This document shows, one piece after another, positions 8,489 to 16,748 of a stretch of 35,990 bases of DNA (its first letter is position 1; every line of letters starts with the position of its first letter). Under the pieces are notes generated by a model, which was not told the DNA's origin, made no database searches, and was given only the letters and a program-made list of their open reading frames with translations. The position numbers and the translations under genes are program-made. Source of the DNA: DAOQTX01 sp035340715 (lineage in GTDB: Bacteria > Bacteroidota > Bacteroidia > AKYH767-A > OLB10). Location of the stretch: assembly GCA_035340715.1 (NCBI GenBank), contig DAOQTX010000027.1, positions 1-35,990 of the forward strand. Direction: 5' to 3'.

Positions 8489-9261
8489 ATAATTAAATCA
8501 AGATGCATAGGGCAATGATCGGAATGCATAGCTCCCGGTTCAATCTGTGCATGGTATAAATATTCTTTCAAAGAATTACTGGTAATGCTGTAATCGATTC
8601 TCCATCCTTTATTGTTGGCTCGAGCATTTGCTCTATAACTCCACCACGTATATTCATGAGGATTTTGATTAAAATTCCTAAAGCTGTCGATCATATCATT
8701 TGATATGAATTTTTCCATCCAATCTCTTTCCTCCGGTAGAAAACCACTCGATTGTGCATTCCCTTTCGGATCGTGAATGTCAATAGCACGGTGACAAATA
8801 TTATAATCTCCACTAATAACAAGATTGGGGATTTGATGGCGAAGTTCTGCAATGTAGTCGTAAAAGTAATCGAGCCATTTCATCTTAAAAGCTTGCCGCT
8901 CATCTCCGCTGCTTCCCGAAGGCATATACACGCTGATAACAGAGTACTTTTCAAAATCTGCACGAATGACTCTTCCTTCTCTATCGTACAAATCATTTCC
9001 ACAGCCAATATAAATGTTATTGGGTTTCTGTTTTGAAAAAATCGCAACACCACTATAACCTTTCTTCTCTGCCGGATGCCAATAGAGATGATATCCGAGT
9101 TCTTGAAGAGCAGCAACATTTACTTGCTCAGGATAGGCTTTGATTTCTTGTAAGCAAATGATATCCGATTCACTTTTTGAAAGCCATTCAGTAAAACCTT
9201 TATTCATGGCTGCTCTTATTCCATTCACATTATAGGTCGTTATCCTTGTTTTATTTTTCAT
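8485..9261 (-). CDS. xth: Exodeoxyribonuclease III / AP endonuclease
   Basis: A 258-residue member of the ExoIII/APE1 endonuclease-exonuclease-phosphatase family. It cleaves DNA 5' of abasic sites and removes 3' blocking groups in base excision repair, in the cytosol. All catalytic positions are visible: Asn13 (TYNVNGIRAA), Glu39 (CLQEIKA), Tyr112 (VISVYMPSGS), Asp152 and Asn154 (SGDYNICHRAIDI), Asp223 (GWRIDY) and Asp248-His249 in HSDHCPM. Length is normal. It is convergent with the unknown gene at 7766 (4-base overlap) and divergent from the large surface-protein gene at 9388, with a 126-base gap. Confidence 0.95.
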   Translation of the reverse strand: MKNKTRITTYNVNGIRAAMNKGFTEWLSKSESDIICLQEIKAYPEQVNVAALQELGYHLYWHPAEKKGYSGVAIFSKQKPNNIYIGCGNDLYDREGRVIRADFEKYSVISVYMPSGSSGDERQAFKMKWLDYFYDYIAELRHQIPNLVISGDYNICHRAIDIHDPKGNAQSSGFLPEERDWMEKFISNDMIDSFRNFNQNPHEYTWWSYRANARANNKGWRIDYSITSNSLKEYLYHAQIEPGAMHSDHCPMHLDLII

Positions 9262-9347
9262 TATTCAGAGGTATTGTGTTCGCTTAATTGAATGCTAAAT
9301 AATAAAATAATTTGCTAACAGTTATTGAAGTATAATTCAGACTGTTA

Positions 9348-9381
9348 TTTGTCAGGATTTGTTCTTAATCCCTTAGCTTTG
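9348..9381 (+). promoter_or_regulatory. Candidate Bacteroidota promoter (TTTG - 22 bases - TAGCTTTG)
   Basis: TTTG at 9348-9351 and a perfect TAnnTTTG match (TAGCTTTG) at 9374-9381 are 22 bases apart, close to the 19-21 known for Bacteroidota housekeeping promoters. The -7 box ends 6 bases before ATG 9388, so the transcript would have almost no leader. It could be a chance match; a start site must be mapped. Confidence 0.28.
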
Positions 9382-9387
9382 AACTTA

Positions 9388-12300
9388 ATGTTGAATCGCT
9401 TTCATTGCATATTTTACTTGCTCTCTATTCTCACTTTAAGCTGGGTTCCTTTTGATGGGTTGGCACAAAAATCCACATTTGAAAGCAAAGCTATACTACT
9501 AAAGTCGGATAGTATTAAACTTGATCATAGAAAGATTTTTCCAAACTCAATTCTATTGTTGTATAATGATGAATTGATTCATGATTCGCTTTACCATATA
9601 GATGCCTCTCTGCGCTATTTGATTGCACACAAAACTTTACAAAACATAGTCGGGTCAGACACTTTGCAAATTCAATATCGAACCTTGCCTGGTATTCTGA
9701 ATCGAAACTTTTCCAATCGTAGCAAACAAGAAATAGAAAAATCCTATGAAGGGATATACAATCCTTTTACCTATGGAGGAAACCGATCGGAGTTTACTTT
9801 ATTTAAAAGTTCGGGATTAAATTCAAGTGGAAGTCTTTCGCGCGGAATTACCATAGGCAACAATCAAGATGTGGTGGTAAACAGCAGTTTTAATTTACAG
9901 CTGTCAGGGAAAATTACGGATGACATTGAAATTTTAGCGGCCATTACCGACAATAATATCCCCTTACAACCAGAAGGAAACACTCAACAAATTCAAGAAT
10001 TTGATAAGGTCTTTATCCAACTTAGCAATCGAAACAACAAACTCATTGCGGGGGACTTTGATTTGAATCGCCCTGCCGGATATTTCATGAATTTTTTTAA
10101 AAAAGGCCAAGGAGCATACTTTGAACATCAATCCTACTTCAATGCAGATACTCAATCGGTACACATGCAAAGCATTGCATCGCTCGCTATCAGTAAAGGT
10201 AAATTTACCCGCTTTACCATCGAACCCATAGAAGGCAATCAAGGACCATACAAGTTGAGAGGAGCCGATAATGAAAACTTTATCATCGTTTTGGCTGGAT
10301 CGGAAAAAGTGTATTACGATGGCAAGGCATTAGAGAGAGGACAGGACAGAGACTATATCATTGATTATAACGGTGCGCAAATAACATTCACTACTAATTT
10401 TTTAGTTACCCGTGAAAAAAGAATAGTTGTTGAGTTTCAATACAGCGACAAGAATTACATTAGAACACTTCTGTATGGCAAGCAAGCACTTCGCACAAAA
10501 AAATGGAACGCTTATGTGAATGTATATTCTGAACAAGACAGTAAAAACCAACCTTTATTACAGGAGCTGAGTGATGATCAAAAACAATTGCTCAATCAGA
10601 TTGGGGACACCATAAACAATGCATTATACTTGAATGCCGATAGTGTTGGATACAATAGTGATGAAATTCTTTATGCTCAAGTAGATACCATGGTCAATGC
10701 ACAAGTATATACCATTTTTAAATATTCCACACATCCCGACAGTGCGTTTTATCGGGTCAGTTTTAGTTTCCTCGGTGCGAATAAAGGCAATTACAATCAA
10801 ATCAATAGTTCTGCTAATGGTCGTGTGTATCAATGGATCGCTCCTGTCAATGGAATTGCACAAGGTTCCTATGAACCGGTATCGCTTTTGATCACCCCCA
10901 AGCGACAAACTATGATCACAGCCGGAGCACAGAGTCAATTGAGTTCTTCAACCAACATTTATATAGAAGCAGCGATCAGTCATTACGATCCCAATTTATT
11001 CTCCGCATCCAACACCAATTTTCACACAGGCTTTGCAGGATTTACGGGAATTAAACATTCAAAAAAACTCCGAAAAGATTGGTTGATGAACATCAATGCC
11101 CAAGTTGAATTCAGTGAAAAGAGATTCAAACCCATAGAACCTTATCGGAATGCTGAGTTTAATTACGATTGGAATATTCGTCAAGCTGCCGACACAATTA
11201 ATGAATGGATCTCCTTTGCCACCGTTCAACTCAACAACAAAAAACAACAGGTTTATTATTCGCTAAGAAACTATTTGAGGGAAACAAAATATAGTGGCTG
11301 GATGAATGAAGCAGGTTGGAAGCTTCAGCAAGGAAAACTGTTCTACGATTCGCGCAACAGTTATTTGCACACAAAAAGCTCTGATGCCGGAAGCGATTTT
11401 ATTCGCACGTATAATAATGCATCTTATCACCTAAAGATAATTAAACTCGGAATTCAATTTGATGCAGAGCGAAATGCATTGCAAGACAATGAAAAACAAT
11501 TGCAAGCAAATAGTCATCAATTTACCCAATGGACCACTTATCTCTCCAAAGAAGATTCGAGTGATGTTAATTATCGTATGGAGTATGGCCAGCGTATTGA
11601 TTACACTCCACGTACTGATCTATTTATTAAGAATGCTTTGTCCAACAATGCTTTTGGAATGTTAAGCATCAAAACCAATGCACGCAGTCGGTTAAAATTA
11701 AGTGCGCGCTATCGAGAACTACAATTTGTTGATGACACCATTGCTGCACAAAAAACTGAAGAGAATATCTTGGGCAGAATTGAATATCAAAGCACCTTTT
11801 GGAATGGAGCAGTTCAATCAAACACTTTCTATGAGGCGGGAACAGGATTGGAGCCTAAACAAGAATTTCAGTATGTGGAAGTGGCTCCCGGTTCGGGAAT
11901 TTATACGTGGAACGATTATAACCAAAATGGCGTGAAAGAACTGGACGAGTTCGATATTGCAGCATTCAGCGATCAGGCAAACTATATTCGAGTAGTGATT
12001 CAAAGCAATGATTTTGTACGTATCCGCTTTAACAGCATCAATCAAGTTTTGAATGTCAATCCTGCTGCGACACTAAAGAACAAGAATTCATTTTTAGCTA
12101 AGTTCTCAAATCAATTTTCCTTACGTTTGGATAATAAGAGCCGAGAAGAAAATATAGTAGATGGTCTAAACCCATTTCAAAATTCTATTAACGATAGCTT
12201 ATTATTGGCTTCAAACACTCAACTTCGAAATACTTTATTCTTTAATCGAACCAACTCTGTTGCCGGAGCTGATATTGGATTTCAAAAACAACAAAATAAA

Positions 12301-12858
12301 AACTTGCAAAGCAATGGAATAGAAACAAGGCAAAATCAAATCATCAATAGTACGGTACGATGGAATGCTACTCAAGTTTTAGGATTTCAGATGTATGCTG
12401 AAACAGGTAGAAAACAAAATAACTCAGAGTTTTTTACACAAAGAAACTTTGATATTGAATCGTTTAGTCTGCAACCAAAAATTTTGATACAGTCGGGAGT
12501 TCGATTCAGAATATCTAATGAATATAAATATCAAAACAAGAAAAACACTTTAATCGAAAACAAAAAAGAAAGCGAGCAACATGTTGTTAGTACAGAGTTC
12601 AGATACAGTGTAGCCAAAGGGGGTTCATATGGACTTAAAATCTCTTACTATAATTTAATTTTTGATGGTGAGGATAATTCTTCCTTGGGATACGAAATGT
12701 TGGAAGGATTGAAAACCGGTAATAATTTTACCTGGTCATTTTCCAGTCAGAAAAACATTTCGAAAATTTTTCAGCTAAGTTTTCTCTACGATGGTCGAAA
12801 GTCGCCCGGAGTTAAAACCATACACACCGGAGGAATACAACTGAGAGCCTTTTTCTAA
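9388..12858 (+). CDS. Large outer-membrane/surface protein, SprA-reminiscent, function unknown
   Basis: A 1156-residue exported protein from ATG 9388 (MLNRFHCIFYLLSILTLSW, cleavage near GLAQ). The frame is open to a TTG at 9325, but that would place 21 residues ahead of the signal peptide. The first third holds SSGSLSRGITIGNNQD, VVNSSFNLQLSGKITDDIEI, DNNIPLQPEGNTQQ and DYIIDYNGAQITFT, a pattern seen in conserved Bacteroidota outer-membrane proteins and reminiscent of the N-terminal repeats of SprA, the type IX secretion translocon, but only half its length. The rest alternates amphipathic strands typical of a large beta-barrel and ends in an aromatic residue (LRAFF). Residues 843-854 form a textbook EF-hand-like loop (DYNQNGVKELDE). 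A -7-like box TAGCTTTG at 9374-9381 sits almost on the start codon. The envelope location is likely; the function is not assigned. Confidence 0.8.
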   Translation: MLNRFHCIFYLLSILTLSWVPFDGLAQKSTFESKAILLKSDSIKLDHRKIFPNSILLLYNDELIHDSLYHIDASLRYLIAHKTLQNIVGSDTLQIQYRTLPGILNRNFSNRSKQEIEKSYEGIYNPFTYGGNRSEFTLFKSSGLNSSGSLSRGITIGNNQDVVVNSSFNLQLSGKITDDIEILAAITDNNIPLQPEGNTQQIQEFDKVFIQLSNRNNKLIAGDFDLNRPAGYFMNFFKKGQGAYFEHQSYFNADTQSVHMQSIASLAISKGKFTRFTIEPIEGNQGPYKLRGADNENFIIVLAGSEKVYYDGKALERGQDRDYIIDYNGAQITFTTNFLVTREKRIVVEFQYSDKNYIRTLLYGKQALRTKKWNAYVNVYSEQDSKNQPLLQELSDDQKQLLNQIGDTINNALYLNADSVGYNSDEILYAQVDTMVNAQVYTIFKYSTHPDSAFYRVSFSFLGANKGNYNQINSSANGRVYQWIAPVNGIAQGSYEPVSLLITPKRQTMITAGAQSQLSSSTNIYIEAAISHYDPNLFSASNTNFHTGFAGFTGIKHSKKLRKDWLMNINAQVEFSEKRFKPIEPYRNAEFNYDWNIRQAADTINEWISFATVQLNNKKQQVYYSLRNYLRETKYSGWMNEAGWKLQQGKLFYDSRNSYLHTKSSDAGSDFIRTYNNASYHLKIIKLGIQFDAERNALQDNEKQLQANSHQFTQWTTYLSKEDSSDVNYRMEYGQRIDYTPRTDLFIKNALSNNAFGMLSIKTNARSRLKLSARYRELQFVDDTIAAQKTEENILGRIEYQSTFWNGAVQSNTFYEAGTGLEPKQEFQYVEVAPGSGIYTWNDYNQNGVKELDEFDIAAFSDQANYIRVVIQSNDFVRIRFNSINQVLNVNPAATLKNKNSFLAKFSNQFSLRLDNKSREENIVDGLNPFQNSINDSLLLASNTQLRNTLFFNRTNSVAGADIGFQKQQNKNLQSNGIETRQNQIINSTVRWNATQVLGFQMYAETGRKQNNSEFFTQRNFDIESFSLQPKILIQSGVRFRISNEYKYQNKKNTLIENKKESEQHVVSTEFRYSVAKGGSYGLKISYYNLIFDGEDNSSLGYEMLEGLKTGNNFTWSFSSQKNISKIFQLSFLYDGRKSPGVKTIHTGGIQLRAFF

Positions 12859-13782
12859 TTACTTGAATTCTACAGCACTTGAACCAATCATATTGCCTTC
12901 GCAATAAATTTCAATAATGTGCTTTCCCTTCGAATAGCTAGAACCTTTGCCCCAATAAATACACACATCGGTGTCTTTGTTGTCGTAATTGATCGCCTCT
13001 TTAGCGGTATATAAAGTTGCTTGTCCGTTATACAAAAAAGTTTCTGTAGAAGTGGACATTACCGCACCATCAGGACTTAACACTCTAAGATATAAGTCTT
13101 TTGTACCACGGTCGGCTACTTGATTTTCTATAATCTTGAAACATGTTTTAATTTTCTGAACCGATGAAGCTCGATTGGTTTCCGATTCTTTTCCGCTTGA
13201 CTTAAATCGTACTCCATTTACCGAAAGCTCTGCTGTGCGCAATACCGATCCTTTGGCTACTTTTCCAGCCAACTGATTGTTTTGTTCTGATAAGGAAGCC
13301 ACTCTTCCACGCTCTTCGGTCAGACTCACATTCAAGTTTTGATTTTCGTTAGAAAGATTTTGATTTGCCACTTTTAAAGAATCCATTTGAGCCATCAAAT
13401 TAGCATTCATCGTTTTTAAATTGGCTAATTCTTCCCGAGCTTGTTTTAATTTCGCGGCATCGCCCGAGTTAATCAATCGCTGTATCTCAGCAATTTTACT
13501 TTTTATTTCTTCGTCTTTTAGCTGCAATCTGCTTTGAAGACTGGCATTTTCCTGGTTGATTTTCTCGTACTCATTTTTCATTCTCTGCAGCTCAGCCGAA
13601 AGCGCATCTTTTTCACTTGCTGTAGCTTCTAAAGTTCGAGTCACTTCTTCTAAATGAGATTTTTTGTCGAAGAATTGCCAAAGCAATAGTCCGTTTACGG
13701 CCAATAAGATGGTTATTACAACAATAACTATGGCCTTTTTAGAATCTTGTTCTTTTTCAAAGTCGTGTTTTTGGTCTTCCAT
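12859..13782 (-). CDS. Inner-membrane-anchored coiled-coil protein
   Basis: A 307-residue protein with a charged cytosolic tail (MEDQKHDFEKEQDSKK), one membrane helix at about 18-37 (AIVIVVITILLAVNGLLLW), then a periplasmic coiled coil from about 40 to 175 with clear heptads (EKDALSAELQRMKNEYEKI, LKQAREELANLKTMNANLM). The C-terminal domain of about 125 residues looks beta-rich (LRTAELSVNGVRFKSSG, DLYLRVLSPDGAVMST, HIIEIYCEGNMIGSSAVEF), possibly immunoglobulin-like. I do not recognise a named family; similar anchor-coil-globule proteins are common in Bacteroidota envelopes. Its stop directly abuts that of the convergent surface protein with no bases between. A 7-bp hairpin lies 18 bases upstream of its ATG. 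Confidence 0.82.
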   Translation of the reverse strand: MEDQKHDFEKEQDSKKAIVIVVITILLAVNGLLLWQFFDKKSHLEEVTRTLEATASEKDALSAELQRMKNEYEKINQENASLQSRLQLKDEEIKSKIAEIQRLINSGDAAKLKQAREELANLKTMNANLMAQMDSLKVANQNLSNENQNLNVSLTEERGRVASLSEQNNQLAGKVAKGSVLRTAELSVNGVRFKSSGKESETNRASSVQKIKTCFKIIENQVADRGTKDLYLRVLSPDGAVMSTSTETFLYNGQATLYTAKEAINYDNKDTDVCIYWGKGSSYSKGKHIIEIYCEGNMIGSSAVEFK

Positions 13783-13799
13783 ATGCAGTAAAAATGAAA

Positions 13800-13818
13800 A
13801 TCAGACCTTTTGTCTGAT
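13800..13818. repeat. Inverted repeat, 7-bp stem and 5-base loop
   Basis: ATCAGAC (13800-13806) and GTCTGAT (13812-13818) are perfect inverse copies around CTTTT. Read leftward, the hairpin lies in the presumed leader of the coiled-coil gene and is followed by TTTTCATTTTTA, so it resembles a short terminator or attenuator; it could equally be an operator. It lies in the 119-base divergent gap with comF. Confidence 0.4.
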
Positions 13819-13901
13819 ACAATGTGTAAATATAGGTTTTCATTTTTACTTGAAACAATATTTCTAAACATAGATTTTCAAATAATTTTAATTTTATAGG
13901 C

Positions 13902-14600
13902 ATGAAAACAGAGCTTTTTCAAGATATACTGCATTTGGTTTTTCCAGAATTCTGCGCTGCCTGTGAAAAACCCTTGTATAAAAATGAAAAATGCATTTGT
14001 ACACGTTGTTTGAATGAATTGCCAAAAACCGGTTTTTCGCTGGATGATCATAATGCAGTGGCTGCACGATTTTGGGGTAAAACAAAAATTCACTCTGCTT
14101 TTGCATTATACGATTTCGACAAGGGAGAAAAAGTTCAAAAATTGCTTCATCAATTTAAATATAAAGGCAAAAGAGAAATTGGATTGTTGTGTGGTGAGAT
14201 ATGCGGTCAGCAAATTGAAAAGTCTGAATCCTCAAATAATATCGATTATATTATCCCGGTTCCATTGCATCCTTCTAAACAAAGAGTTCGCGGATTTAAT
14301 CAAAGCTATTCTATTGCTCAAGGAATAAATAATGTGCTAAATAAAGAATTGCTTTCCGAAACGCTAATTCGAAAGGTTGCTACTTCTTCACAAACAAAAA
14401 AACATCGTTATTCGCGTTATGAAAACATGAAAGATGTTTTCTCAATTAACAACCCTTTACAAATAAAAAACAAACACATTCTTTTAGTCGATGATGTAAT
14501 CACAACCGGCAGCACACTGACTTCATGTGCAGAGTTGTTGATCAAAGAAACAGATGTAACTATAAGTATTGCATCCTTAGCGTTTGCAAACAACAAATAA
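13902..14600 (+). CDS. comF: ComF family phosphoribosyltransferase-like protein
   Basis: A 232-residue cytosolic protein. The N-terminus holds a zinc-finger-like cysteine set (Cys18, Cys21, Cys33, Cys36, with an extra Cys31). A type I phosphoribosyltransferase fold follows, with the family signature PVPLHPSKQRVRGFNQS (119-135) and the PRPP-binding loop VDDVITTGST (196-205), both intact. ComF proteins assist uptake or processing of transforming single-stranded DNA in competent bacteria (ComFC in Bacillus), but the family is present in many non-competent species and the exact reaction is not settled. It is the first of three plus-strand genes with gaps of only 3 bases. A weak promoter-like TTG at 13850 and TAGATTTT at 13871-13878 precede it. 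Confidence 0.9.
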   Translation: MKTELFQDILHLVFPEFCAACEKPLYKNEKCICTRCLNELPKTGFSLDDHNAVAARFWGKTKIHSAFALYDFDKGEKVQKLLHQFKYKGKREIGLLCGEICGQQIEKSESSNNIDYIIPVPLHPSKQRVRGFNQSYSIAQGINNVLNKELLSETLIRKVATSSQTKKHRYSRYENMKDVFSINNPLQIKNKHILLVDDVITTGSTLTSCAELLIKETDVTISIASLAFANNK

Positions 14601-14603
14601 ATT

Positions 14604-15086
14604 ATGGCCGAAAATATTGTAATCAATTCATCTGGAAATAAAGTTTCAAAATATCAACAGTTAATCCCTCAATTAAAATCACTGATTGAACCGGAATCAG
14701 ATTTTATTGCGAATGCATCAAATATTTGTGCTGCTCTAAAAGAGTGTTTTGGTTTTTTATGGGTTGGATTTTATTTCGTAAAAAATGAGGAGTTGGTCTT
14801 AGGTCCTTTTCAAGGGCCTATTGCTTGTACTCGCATTGCGAAAGGAAAAGGAGTTTGCGGTTCGGCATGGGAGAAAAAAACAAGCATAATCGTTGAAGAT
14901 GTTTCAAAGTTTCCTGGACATATAGCTTGCAGCAGCTTATCGCAATCAGAAATTGTTGTTCCGGCACTCTTAAATAACCAAGTCGTTTTTGTATTGGATG
15001 TGGACAGTGATGAAATCAATCATTTCAATCAGGAAGATGAAAAATATCTTAACGATATTTGTAAACTATTGCTGGCAAAATATTAA
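14604..15086 (+). CDS. msrC: Free methionine-(R)-sulfoxide reductase (GAF domain)
   Basis: A 160-residue cytosolic single-GAF-domain protein that reduces free methionine-R-sulfoxide using thioredoxin. The three conserved cysteines are present with the spacing known for the family (10 and 24): Cys75 in QGPIACTRI, Cys85 in GKGVCGSAW and Cys109 in FPGHIACSSLSQSEIVVP. The last is the likely catalytic cysteine and Cys75/Cys85 take part in resolution. Length matches E. coli MsrC (YebR) and the yeast enzyme. It begins 3 bases after comF and is followed 3 bases later by the lipoprotein gene, so it is expressed inside an operon. Apart from general oxidative repair, no functional link with its neighbours is evident. 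Confidence 0.93.
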   Translation: MAENIVINSSGNKVSKYQQLIPQLKSLIEPESDFIANASNICAALKECFGFLWVGFYFVKNEELVLGPFQGPIACTRIAKGKGVCGSAWEKKTSIIVEDVSKFPGHIACSSLSQSEIVVPALLNNQVVFVLDVDSDEINHFNQEDEKYLNDICKLLLAKY

Positions 15087-15089
15087 ACT

Positions 15090-16688
15090 ATGTTGGTATT
15101 GATTCAAAGAATTTTATCTTTCTCATTCTTGACTTTTTTTTTGTATTCCTGCGCTAGCAAAGTAATGCCAGAAGGTGGAGCAAAAGACACGCAAGCTCCA
15201 AAAGTGCTATACAGCGAGCCTAAAAATTTCAGTACCCTTTACTTCGGTTCAAAAATTGAAATTCACTTTGATGAATACATTCAATTGGCCGATGCGGAGA
15301 AAAATATTATTGTTACTCCATTGAGTGACAGTTTGCCGGAAATAAAAGTAAAGAACAAAAGCATCAACATTATATTTCCAAAAGAAAACAAAAGCAACAC
15401 TACTTATACCATCAATTTTGGAAAATCCATAAAGGACTTAAATGAAGGAAATGTATTGGATAATTTCAGATATGTATTCAGTACGGGTGCTTTTTTGGAT
15501 TCACTTAAAATCCAGTTTCGGGTAAAAGAAATAGAAAGTGGGTTAGCTGCAAAAGATTTTTTAGTGATGGCATTCAAATCGAATGAAGATTCAGTACTGT
15601 TTAAATACAAACCAGACTATTACAGTCGAACCAACGATCAGGGTGAAGCTGTAATTGAAAATATGGCTTCGGGTTCTTATCAAATTTTTGCTCTAAAAGA
15701 TGAAAACAATAATTACCGATACGATAATGAAAAAGAACACATTGCTTTTTATCCGCAACGCTTAGATTTACCTTTCGATCAAGTGATTCAATTTAAAAGC
15801 TACCAACCCGAATGGCCGAGTTATATAAAAAGTTCGGCAGCGGTTGGATTCGGTAAGTCACTGATCATCTTAAATAAAGCACACCATTCAGCTAAAGTAT
15901 CTTTTTTTGACTCAGTGGTATATGCATATCGTTGGAATGCCAGGCTCGACTCACTTGAATTTTGGTACAATGCTCCTGTAAATGATTATGTAAGTTTTAA
16001 TCTTTTGTTGAACGATGAAACAAATTTAACCGATAGTGTTTTTATAGCATCCAAACAAAAAACTACTGCCGACAAAGTATTGGTCATTCCGGCCTTGTTT
16101 CAATCAGGATTGTATTACCAAGATTCACTTTTGTTGAAGTTAAGCACTCCTGCAATCTCCATAAATAAGGATTCGATTGAATTGCATTCAAGCGACTCGG
16201 TACCATTGAGCATAGAAATTATACTTCAAGACTCTCATCGCTTATTGATTGTGCATCAATGGATGAAAGACAGTATGTATCAGTTAAAATTGTTTCCCGG
16301 AGCAATTAAGACGATAGATGGGCGAAGCAACAGCGATACGCTAGTTTACAATTTTAATATACTTAATGATGATGTATGGGGCAATTTGGAGCTTCGGTTC
16401 AAAGCTCCCGACTTGGCCATACCATATATATTGGAACTTTACAGTGAACAAGGCGCTTTGGTAACAAAAAAAATAGCTTCTGCCGAAGAGCGCATCACTT
16501 TTATTCATTTAAACCCGGGTGTTTACAAACTACGCTGCATTGCCGACATGAACAGTAACCAAAAATGGGATCAAGGCGATTTGAGAAATCTTAGTCCCGC
16601 AGAAAATATTATTCATTACGAAAGTCCTTTGAATATCAGAGCCAATTGGGACCTTGAATTGGAATGGGAAATAAAAGATTTTGAATAA
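15090..16688 (+). CDS. Lipoprotein with N-terminal Ig-like (Big_5) domain
   Basis: A 532-residue envelope lipoprotein. The signal peptide ends in FLYSCAS, giving lipidated Cys21. The mature start (MPEGGAKDTQAPKVLYSEP) and the following strands (KIEIHFDEYIQL, NIIVTPL, TYTINFGKSIKDLNEGN, FRYVFSTG) match the SbsA/Big_5 Ig-like domain found in a widespread Bacteroidota lipoprotein family. The middle and C-terminal parts are beta-rich and include acidic, asparagine-rich loops (DENNNYRYDNEKEH near 210; DMNSNQKWDQGDLR near 490) of the kind that bind calcium or terminate a prealbumin-like fold. No enzyme motif was seen. It is the last gene of the comF operon; a 60-base gap follows. Confidence 0.85.
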   Translation: MLVLIQRILSFSFLTFFLYSCASKVMPEGGAKDTQAPKVLYSEPKNFSTLYFGSKIEIHFDEYIQLADAEKNIIVTPLSDSLPEIKVKNKSINIIFPKENKSNTTYTINFGKSIKDLNEGNVLDNFRYVFSTGAFLDSLKIQFRVKEIESGLAAKDFLVMAFKSNEDSVLFKYKPDYYSRTNDQGEAVIENMASGSYQIFALKDENNNYRYDNEKEHIAFYPQRLDLPFDQVIQFKSYQPEWPSYIKSSAAVGFGKSLIILNKAHHSAKVSFFDSVVYAYRWNARLDSLEFWYNAPVNDYVSFNLLLNDETNLTDSVFIASKQKTTADKVLVIPALFQSGLYYQDSLLLKLSTPAISINKDSIELHSSDSVPLSIEIILQDSHRLLIVHQWMKDSMYQLKLFPGAIKTIDGRSNSDTLVYNFNILNDDVWGNLELRFKAPDLAIPYILELYSEQGALVTKKIASAEERITFIHLNPGVYKLRCIADMNSNQKWDQGDLRNLSPAENIIHYESPLNIRANWDLELEWEIKDFE

Positions 16689-16748
16689 AGAATTGCATTG
16701 AAAAAATTTTAACCTAATAATTTGCATTACATAACATACTTTAGAGAC

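Noticed and set aside
9325..9387. TTG 9325 as the start of the large surface protein.
   Set aside because: It would place 21 residues ahead of a normal signal peptide; ATG 9388 fits better.
14014..14328. A 104-codon plus-strand frame within comF.
   Set aside because: It overlaps the well-supported ComF frame and shows no recognisable domain.
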